A stretch of DNA of 64,000 nt, from positions 10,440,994-10,504,993 of the forward strand of contig NC_035164.2 of the NCBI RefSeq assembly GCF_001659605.2, in the 5' to 3' direction. Numbering within the stretch: position 1 is the first letter of the stretch; every line of letters starts with the position of its first letter. A model generated the notes under the pieces. The model made no database searches, had not been told where the DNA came from, and was given only the letters and a program-made list of their open reading frames with translations. This document shows positions 56,501 through 64,000 of this stretch, piece by piece. This DNA comes from Manihot esculenta (lineage: Eukaryota > Streptophyta > Magnoliopsida > Malpighiales > Euphorbiaceae). Position numbers and translations under genes: made by a program.

Positions 56501-59500
56501 GAAGACCTATGTCCAAATTGGACTCATAAAACTAATTCTTATTCCAAGACAAATTCAATGGAGGCTAAAAAATTTCTATTGTCCTTTTTTCTTATTAGGA
56601 CTTCCTAATTAGAACTTCAACTATTATTTGGGCTTGGTATTCTTAAAATCTCCATCACAAAGTCAAATAGGATTAGTTTTTTAGTACTTGTGCAAAAGTT
56701 AGTTTACTCTTTAGTACTTTCTTGCATTATTGAATATTGGTATTGCCTCTTGCCTCAATTTGCATTCTTCCTTCCTCTTCTTGCACAATTCTTTGTGCTA
56801 AACTTCTTGGCCTTCATGATCATAAGAGAACCTTAGCTAACTTTCATGACTTCACCTTGAGTGGAACTCCCATACTTGACTTGGTAAATTAACTCATGAT
56901 CATGAAGTGCAAAAATCTTGGGGAAAAGAATCTCTAGAAATTTCAAGGAAACACACTGGATTAAAAGGTTGAAAATGCGGCAATAGACAATATCAACAAT
57001 CAAAAGTGCAATAAAGTAGCCAAGAGGAAATTGACTCTTACATAAGTTATAGAGACTAATCCTGTTTTTATTTGGAGATGGAGATTTATTGAATAAGAAG
57101 TAAAAAAAGGATTAGAATTGTAATTAGAAAGTTTTAATAATTAGAAAAAAAGGATATTTTTGGTATCCACTCTCCACCAAATTTGACTTGGAATAGAAGT
57201 TAGTTTCGTGAGTCCAAATTGGACTTGTTAGAAATGATGAGATTCCAAGCTACAATTAAGGGGGGAATGTTATGGAAAATTGAATCTGTTTAATATAGTA
57301 TTTATATTCCTAAATAGATAGAATAATTATATCTATATATTTCTATGATCATGGGATTTGATATATTCCTATTATAGTTGTAGAATATTTTCATTTATGG
57401 TATCTACCATATATGTGTTGGATCTTCCATTATAAATAGAGAACTTTTTGTATTAGTGAGATAACCCAATTCAATAAAAATGTAGCCCTTTGAGGTTTTG
57501 TGTCCGTAGATATAGGCTCTGATAGCCAAACCACGTAAATTTTTTTGTATTATTGTCTTTTCTCTCTTTTATTATTTTAAATTTAACATGGTATTAGAAC
57601 TTTCAATTTTTTGAGGTTTTTGTTTGGGCACTGTTCATGGGCACTATTTATTGGTACTGATTATGGACACTTTCACACCTACTTTGTATTCAATTGATGT
57701 GGTTTGTTCAATCCTATGAGTTGTTTTGTGTTGATGTTTTTTGCCGGTATTACCTTTAGAGATGAATTTTGTGTCAATGTTTCCTCACAGGTATTGCCTT
57801 TGGAGAGGGAAGTACAATTCTAATGATTGTTTTATATTTTGGTATTTTGTGTGAGTGTCTTTGTGCGAGTAGTTTTGAATGTGCTCATGAGTTGCTTGTT
57901 GGAAGCTGTTATAAGAAAGTTTTTGGCTTTTACATAGAATCTCATCAAGGGAAAGTATCATAATTGATGAGATTCCAAGCTACAATTAAGGAGGAATGTT
58001 ATGGAAAGTTGAATTTATTTAACATAGGATATGTATTACTAAATAGATAGATAATTATGTCTATATATTCCTATGATCATGGGATTTAATATATTCTCAT
58101 TATAGTTGGAGAATCATTTCATTCATGGTATCATACCATATATGTATTGGATTTTTCATTATAAATAGAAAACTTTTTATATTAGTGAAATAACACAATT
58201 CAATAAAAATGTAACTCTTTAAGATTTTGTGTTTGTAGATGTAGACTCCCGTAGTCGAACCACGTAAATCTTCTTTGTTATTATATTCTCTCTTTAATTA
58301 TTCTAAATTTAACAGAACTCTTGTCCAATTGCCTATAAAGTGTCAAAGGTGGCTATAATTTAAAGAGAGACATTAATGGAGTGCATGTAAGTTATGTGCC
58401 ATGCAAACAACGACGGGTGCATAAATTAAAGTTAGAGGGGTCCAATTTTATTTTTCTTAGTAAATTTTCAAATTTTACTTATTTCAGAAAAAATATTGTT
58501 TATATATACATATCAAAAACAAAGTAGTTAAGTTGAGAATCAAGTTCAAATAAATTAACGAAAGAAAATCTATGTAAGTGAATTTTTGCTAGTTAAATTA
58601 ATTTTCTCATATAAAATACATAATATGAGTTCTTAATTTTTTTTTTATGAGTAGTTGAAACTATTATATATAAAAATGTTTTTTGATTTTATCATGTAAG
58701 ATCTTTAATTTTTAAATAATATAACAAGTTATCAATTAAATTTAAAATTTATTTTTTTCTAAATGTAGCAGTACATAAAACAACTTTTATTTTTCATTTA
58801 AAATCCTATATTTAAATAATTTAAAATATATAACTTCAATCATATAAATAGAGATAAATAAAAACAACTATCACTTTTTAACAATAAAAACAATGTATAT
58901 AAAAAAAAAAATTAAATAATGACTTGGTAATTTATTTTATGAATGTTTTGAAAAAAAAATTAAGTAGGATATATGTAGTTGAAATCTTGAAAATTAAAGG
59001 AAAATTTTATAGAGTAATAAAAAAATAGAGGAGAGAAATATATAAGTAAGGGTGATTGTAATAAAAATAGTAGTAGAATTGGGATTTTATCTATAGAAAA
59101 ATTACTATCAAGTTCCTAAATGTTTAGAAAATTTATATTGTTTAGTCTATTTGTCAACTAAATTGTTAGCTAATTTGTTTATCCTTTGGTTACAAAGACT
59201 AAATAGTCTATATATTTAACTTTATAAAGACTAAATGATACACATAATTAAAATTATATGGACTAAATAATAAATATTTAAGATATTTTAATAGATTTTT
59301 TATAAAAAGACTAAAAGAATTTAATTTTATAGAATAAAAATTATTTTCATTAAATAATTTTAAATAAAAATAAACTAATGAATTTTTTAAAAATTAGAGA
59401 TCTAATGGTAATTTTTCTTTTAGTTATTTAGATATATAGGAAAACTACCATAATACTCCAAAACAAATTTTAAAAATTTTCAAAAGTTCATGGGGCATGG

Positions 59501-61655
59501 CACCCTTGCCCCAGTGTAAATCCGTCACTGCATGCAAAGTGTTGTTTTTCTTACTATTGTGGGTGAGAAAAATTGTTAGTGTTATAACTACTTTTCCTTA
59601 TTAGCAATTTGTTTGTAGGGTAGGCTTATACCGAACCTCATTAAATTCTTTCTTTAGTTTTCTAGGTGCATTTTGAGATGTCTCAGATCATTTGTTTCAT
59701 CTGACAATTTCTGATGTAATCTTTTGGTTGAAGGGGAGGGGAAGCTTTGATTTGAACCCTTAGTTTGCACAATGAGGTATATGCTTGATTACTGGGCTGT
59801 TGGGACAACGCTTTTTCTTGAGCTTTTTTTTCTTTTAATAATTTTTACAAGTTTTTATTAAAATTATTGAACTGAGTAACTGTTTTTTGTATTGTTTATT
59901 GGGATCCATAATGGTGCACCAGGTAGGAATTCAAACAGAGTTGGCAAGAGAGTACTATTTTTCATCAATATGTATCTCAGCCATTTGTTTTATGGGTTGA
60001 GCTTTATGGTCCATGAATATTAGGTGAGGGGAGAGTAGAATAAGTCTCATTAACTTTAACAAGTTTTAAGATATAGTTCTGAAGTTTACAGTATTTTTTA
60101 TCTCAGATTATCAAGGGATTAAATGACAAAAATTATTGGTCAGTGTTGAAATATGTGTGTACATAAAGGAAGTGAAATTTGGTGCAAGGGGACACAAATC
60201 TATGCAGCTTCATGTCTTTAATTAAGCTTATTCACAGCAGATACTTAGTTGTTGCTTGTTGAAGATGTTGTTCCTTGAATAATTATATGAAGACAGTGTT
60301 GCAAGCAAATAGTGCATAACGAAGAATTTGAAAAATTCAAATTCTTCAGAAAAAAAAAAGAGAAGAATTTGAAGAGAGTGTGAGGACTGAGTAGTGTCTA
60401 CTGGGCCTAGATATTGCATGACACATGAAAAGCATAAAAGAACACAAAATCCCTCCATGGAGAGAGTAGAAGAGGAGAAATGAGGGAGAGGGAGAGTGGA
60501 TCAACTGGGAAAGAGTAAGAACCAAGAACCCCCAATTGAAGTGTATGAGAATGGCACGCAGTTTATGATAAGGGTATTTATTGTGACAAGGGGAAAAGGA
60601 CTATGATCTAATAAGATGCAAGTAAAAAAATTACTTTGGTTGCGAACAAGCAGGAAATTGGTTTATCCGTGATTCATGTTCATGATTCATCTTCAACTGA
60701 TATTACATTTTGATAACTGGAAATTTACTTTGTCTGTTTCAGGGAATCTATTTATTGAAACTGTGCATACTTTCTGTTTCTCCTCAGCAAGATAAGTACT
60801 TCCCCAATCTTTCTGAAACTTCCTAAAGCCAACATCTGATCACCATTGATTGTTTTTGAATGTGGGGGAGAGTTTATGTCCCATAAAGTGATTTTAGTAT
60901 TTCTTTGTGCTTATATCATTGCCTTGAAATTTTACAAATTTCATCTGTGTAACCGAAATATATATGCATTATGTGGATATTCTGTTTTCCATCTTTCTTT
61001 TTGCCATTTATGCAGGAATTTTTTCTATTTTATATATTTATTTTTAAAAAATACTTATTTTTATGCAGATACAGAGCCAAGAAAACTCCCACCTTTATCG
61101 CTTCACGATCGGCTCAGGGTTGCTGTTAATGTTGCTCGATGTCTGAGCTACTTACACAATGAGAAAGCAATACCCCATGGCAACCTCAAATCCACAAACA
61201 TTTTATTACAACCTCCAAACATGAATCCACTGCTCTCAGATTACAGTCTCCATCGAATACTGACATCAGCTGGCACAGCAGAACAAGTTCTGAATGCTGG
61301 TGCTCTTGGGTATAGGCCCCCGGAATTTGCAAGCTCAAGTAAACCCTGCCCATCATTAAAAAGTGATGTCTATGCATTTGGGGTTATCTTGTTAGAGCTC
61401 CTAACTGGAAAAGGTTCAGGAGAGATCGTTTCAGGGGACCCAGGAGTAGTTGATCTGACAGAATGGGTAAGGTTATTGGCCCAAGAAAACCGTTGTAGCG
61501 AGTGCTACGATAAGCTGCTTCTTAATGAACCAAATGCAGAGGCACCCAGAATTCTTGGTGAAATGCTGCAAGTGGGATTAAGATGTATCCTACCGGCATC
61601 CGAGAGGCCTGACATGAAGTCAGTTTTTGAAGATCTCTCAATGATAGTATTATGA
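47501..61655 (+). CDS. LRR receptor-like pseudokinase, At2g27060-type (LRR-III-like)
   Basis: Three coding exons, 47501-48401, 49521-51068 and 61069-61655, join with GT/AG borders and conserved phase to 1011 codons plus TGA, close to the roughly 1000 residues of the Arabidopsis protein it resembles (recognised by eye). Signal peptide about residues 1-17; LRR N-cap cysteines in CPQRWYGVVC; LRRs to about 535; transmembrane helix about 565-588; Ser-rich juxtamembrane region; kinase-like domain about 720-1005. The glycine loop is GRSCHG (735-740), the ATP lysine K756 is present (AVKWL), but the HRD motif is HGN (853-855) and DFG is replaced by DYS (874-876). It is therefore probably a catalytically inactive plasma-membrane receptor acting through scaffolding or partner kinases. 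The ligand is unknown. It lies alone on the + strand. The oddity is its 10 kb second intron. Confidence 0.93.
48402..49520 (+). other. Intron 1 of the LRR receptor gene
   Basis: Donor G/GTATTA after codon 300 and acceptor TTTGGCAG at 49520, splitting a Gly codon (LNQLEG/PLRSIT). It is AT-rich with a T run at 48427-48440. The - strand ORF at 48842-49156 inside it is not believed. Confidence 0.92.
51253..51450 (+). repeat. 5' LTR of copia-2
   Basis: 198 bp, TG...CA ends, with a TATA-like gtgtataaatagtc at about 51370-51383. Matches 56122-56319. Confidence 0.93.
51838..56115 (+). pseudogene. gag-pol of copia-2, decayed
   Basis: Gag starts MAKGKKVLIPNYD at 51838, with LDGTNYLAWS and later FYSELCGLWQEL, then a stretch carrying a local tandem duplication (52375-52640). 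A zinc-knuckle remnant (HTKETCWKLHGRP) is near 52700-52745. The protease motif is altered to WIIDFGANRHMT (52960-53000; the usual Ser of DSGA is Phe). Integrase pieces lie at 53370-54190 (FCYTCEYAKHTKTSY, IHCDVWG, SAYLINRM). RT runs from 54718 (KARLVTKGFTQ, LDVNNAFLHRDLEE) to MYVDNIMVTGDD at 55155, where the catalytic YVDD is YVDN. RNase H fragments continue to about 56000. Many stops and frameshifts; it cannot encode working enzymes. Confidence 0.88.
52375..52635 (+). repeat. Tandem duplication inside copia-2 gag
   Basis: A segment from cgaatatgatctaattcggg to gaaagggctggattggcta (about 145 bp) is followed at once by a second copy lacking about 35 bp in its middle. The two copies are almost identical otherwise, so the duplication is younger than the element. 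Confidence 0.85.
56122..56319 (+). repeat. 3' LTR of copia-2
   Basis: 198 bp partner of the 5' LTR, preceded by the purine tract at about 56111-56121 and followed by the target duplication cattt. Confidence 0.93.
56503..57230. mobile_element. Terminal-inverted-repeat element, unclassified
   Basis: About 52 bp near 56511-56562 (gtccaaattggactcataaaac...) are the inverted complement of 57171-57222 (...gtttcgtgagtccaaattggac), with weaker complementarity continuing inward for another 50 bp or more (ccttttttcttattag against ctaattagaaaaaaagg). No ORF. Termini are uncertain and no target duplication was seen. Confidence 0.55.
57268..58314 (+). mobile_element. TRIM-like LTR pair (miniature LTR retrotransposon)
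   Basis: LTR-like repeats at 57268-57588 and 57997-58314 both start TGTTATGGAAA and end AAATTTAACA. The first is followed at once by tggtattagaac, a degenerate initiator-Met primer site; the second is preceded by a purine tract aaggaggaa. The 408 bp interior has no gag or pol, and its 64-codon ORF at 57769-57963 is not similar to anything I recognise. The same interior end (gatgagattccaagctacaattaagg) also precedes the first LTR at about 57236, so a further unit once stood to the left. Confidence 0.8.
58315..59095. other. AT-rich intronic spacer
   Basis: Poly(A/T)-rich sequence with no supported feature. Confidence 0.5.
59096..59417. mobile_element. Probable small MITE
   Basis: The ends gaaaaattactatcaagttcc and, reversed, gaaaaattaccattagatctc form an imperfect inverted repeat around 320 bp of AT-rich DNA. 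Similar ends recur near 63394. No target duplication is clear. Confidence 0.35.
59418..61068. other. Distal part of intron 2
   Basis: No supported gene; short ORFs (60228-60458 on the - strand and the open extension 60846-61068 upstream of exon 3) are intronic. The splice acceptor is at 61068. Confidence 0.6.
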
Positions 61656-63659
61656 AATGCCTCTCAAATTGAACAGAAGTTCTAACTCCAGCCTCTGTCA
61701 CTAAACCCATTTTTATCCTTGTATTTATTGGAGGGGTATTGTTTATGATTGGTGTTTTTTGGCTGTTAATGTGAATAATGGGCATTGGATAGATAGAATA
61801 TTGTTAGATGCAGGAAAGGAAATAAGATTATTTGTCCCCTCAGGTTGGTGGGTTAATTCATTCTTTTTAACCCTGTCTTGTCTTCTGAATGTAATTGTTA
61901 TTTCACCATTTGAAAAATTATTCATTTGCATATTCAAGCCTGCGCGATGTAGCGGATTATAAATTTATCTTTCAAATTAATTTATACAGAGTATATATTA
62001 GTCCAGATATATTGTGAACATTTTAAATATAATTTAAAATTAATTTAAATTTTTATAATTATATTCTATATTAATTTAATTACTAATTAAAATCTGAATT
62101 TCATATGTTATCTCAAATATACTCCACTTTACTTTTATTGTTAAACAGAATTGTCAATTTTTATAGTTAAAGAGAATTACCACAGATGCACGTTATCTGC
62201 CCGTCAGTAAATTTTAGAATAAAATAAATTTACAAAAATTTAGTAATCACAAATTTTTAAAGTTTAAATTTTTTAATATTTTTAAAAATTAAAATTTATA
62301 ATAATTAAAATATTTAATATTATTATTATATTTATTTTAATTTTATCAATAATTTAAGTATACTATTTTATACCACTCTAAATATTACTTTAATTTAAAA
62401 ATCCACTATTGACTAAAAAAAGCTCGGGTATTTATATTTTAATTTAATTTTTTTAATTTTAATTTAATTAATTCAATTGATAATTTTTATAACAATTTGA
62501 TAATTTAGATAATAGATTATGTGTATTATTATTATTATTTTTTAATTGTTTAATTTTCTGGAAAAAGTCTAATATTTATATAATTTTATATTTTAATCTA
62601 AATATTTAAATTTTGAATAAATTGATTCAACGTGTGTGTTTAGATGTAATTTTGATCAATTTTTAAAATTAAAATGTTAAAAATAAGCAATCTAATTATT
62701 AAATATATAGTTTATATTTTCGACATTGATGAATTTTATTTTATAGTAATAATTATGAATATTTTATAACTGACATGTTATTTAATTGAAAATAGCAGAA
62801 TATAAAATAATTAAAAATAAGATATACATTATAAATATTCATAATTATTATTATAAAATAAAATCTATCCACGATTCAAACAATCAACAACATATGTAAT
62901 AGTTAGATTATTATTTTCTTTAAATTTAAATATATCATTTAACTATAATTAAGTATGTGTTAAAATTATTTTTATATATAGAATTAATTTATATTTTAAA
63001 AATTAATAAAATATTACATGCCGCATTTAATCTGAACTCTTACATTTTGATTTTTGAAAATTGAATAAAATTATACCTAAATGCAAACGTTGGATCAATT
63101 TATCCAAAATTTATATGCTTAATTTAGATTATGATATAAAATAATATAAGCGTTGGATTTTTTTGGTCATTTGATCATTAGTTTATATAAAAAAAATACA
63201 TATGGTATGACATCTAAATTATTTAATTACCACGTAAATTATTAAATTTAAAAATTTTCAAATTAACTAAAATGCACTAAAATATAAAGGTTGGACCAAT
63301 TAAATTAAAATTAAAATAATTAGATTAAAATATAAATACACACAAATATTAAATCTTTTTTTATCAATTGAATTTTTAAAAAATACATAATCAATAAAAA
63401 AATTACTATTTAATTCCTATAATATAATAAAACTCACAATTTAATTTTTAAATTTTTAAAAATATATTAAATGGTATAAAAAAATTCACTACAGAGTTGT
63501 TAAATTTTTAAAAATATATTAAAACATTCTTATGTTTTAATAATTGAATTAGTTAGTGCTTTGTTACTAAAAGTCATTAAAAATAAATTAAAATACCCTT
63601 AATAATTTGCACTAGTAACTTAAATAGCCTCAAGAAATAAAAAAAAATCCGAATCCCTT
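61656..63659. other. 3' UTR and AT-rich spacer downstream of the receptor gene
   Basis: The first few hundred bases are probably 3' UTR; no single polyadenylation signal can be singled out. Beyond about 61980 the sequence is very AT-rich with a perfect-looking inverted repeat at 62730-62868. No gene seen. Confidence 0.55.
62730..62868. repeat. Inverted repeat, MITE or foldback remnant
   Basis: About 38 bp arms (gaattttattttatagtaataattatgaatat and its reverse complement at 62831-62868) around a 63 bp loop. The arms differ at only a few bases. Confidence 0.6.
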
Positions 63660-64000
63660 AATTTCCCTCTTTTCCCCTTTCTCCTAACACATCCCATCCC
63701 ATCCCACCTCACTGCACCTCACATCCCATCCCACCTCACTGCACCCTGTGTCTCGGTTCCTTCTTCTCTTCTCTTCTCTCTCTGGTATTTCTCCAGCCTA
63801 CCAAAGTCCTTCTCCCTTCCCCCCTCTTCCAACACTTCACGCCCCGGCCCTCCCTACCTCGCCGAGTCTCTCTCTTTTCCCTTCTTTTCTCCTTTTCTCT
63901 TTTTTGGTATTTCTTCAGCCCACCATTATCTTTCTGCCTTTTCCCTTTCTCTCTTCCATCACTGTTGTTGTAGTCCTAGGTGGTCGCACGATAGTGAGTA
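63660..64000 (+). promoter_or_regulatory. C/T-rich stretch, possible promoter or 5' UTR of a next gene
   Basis: An abrupt change from AT-rich to C/T-rich sequence, with a direct duplication (acatcccatcccacctcactgcacc at 63689-63716 and 63721-63745) and a second one (ggtatttctccagcctacc and ggtatttcttcagcccacc). Such CT-rich tracts are frequent at plant transcription starts. No ATG-initiated frame of note is present before the window ends. Confidence 0.35.

Larger units (their letters stand above)
51069..61068 (+). other. 10 kb intron 2 of the LRR receptor gene
   Basis: Donor CAAG/GTAAAA at 51069 and acceptor TTTTTATGCAG ending 61068. Joining gives LQ/DTEPRKLPPL, which restores the kinase domain without a frame change. 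The intron is 10,000 bp. It holds copia-2 (51253-56319), a TIR element (56503-57230), a TRIM-like LTR pair (57268-58314) and a probable MITE (59096-59417). The rest is AT-rich and non-coding. Confidence 0.9.

Noticed and set aside
60846..61068. An alternative ATG start for exon 3 at 60846
   Set aside because: The segment before 61069 is T-rich with no similarity to the kinase domain, and the acceptor at 61068 restores the frame with exon 2.

Overview
The window is nuclear DNA of a flowering plant, most likely a eudicot. The evidence is an intron-containing leucine-rich-repeat receptor-like kinase gene of the Arabidopsis At2g27060 type, set in AT-rich spacer packed with nested LTR retrotransposons and small inverted-repeat elements. 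I cannot name the species from sequence alone. There is no bacterial-style operon, CRISPR array or RNA gene.

Layout. (1) 1-6534: the 3' part of a Ty3/gypsy chromovirus of the Tekay/Del type (copy A1, + strand) with its 3' LTR. (2) 6535-16200: a rearranged, decayed Ty1/copia element (copia-1, - strand) flanked by about 1 kb inverted arms and interrupted at 9868-12057 by a solo LTR of the A family. (3) 16201-17888: anonymous AT-rich DNA. (4) 17889-38961: an outer Ty3/gypsy element (C, - strand) whose two LTR edges are still bordered by the same 5-bp target duplication (attgt) 21 kb apart. It was invaded by A2 (18206-24126, + strand, truncated), by a 1 kb fragment of a Tat-type element (B1, 24127-25148), and by a nearly intact A-family element D (27709-37497, - strand, target duplication ctaag). 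(5) 39000-43134: B2, a short Tat-type gypsy derivative with both LTRs and target duplication ttgat but no reverse transcriptase body. (6) 43135-46620: spacer with MITE-like elements. (7) 47501-61655: the only convincing host gene, with three coding exons that join to 1011 codons of an LRR receptor pseudokinase. Its second intron is 10 kb long and contains a complete but decayed copia element (51253-56319, target duplication cattt), a TIR element and a TRIM-like LTR pair. (8) 61656-64000: AT-rich spacer ending in a C/T-rich stretch that may be the start of a neighbouring gene.

The retroelement coding regions are nearly all broken. In the A family most premature stops look like C-to-T or G-to-A transitions (CAG, TGG and CGA turned into stops). 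The most interesting signals are a predicted two-intron leader conserved in every A-family LTR, the palindromic TTCGGCCGCCGAA arrays inside its first predicted intron, and the B1 fragment, which looks like filler DNA copied from B2 during repair of a large deletion.
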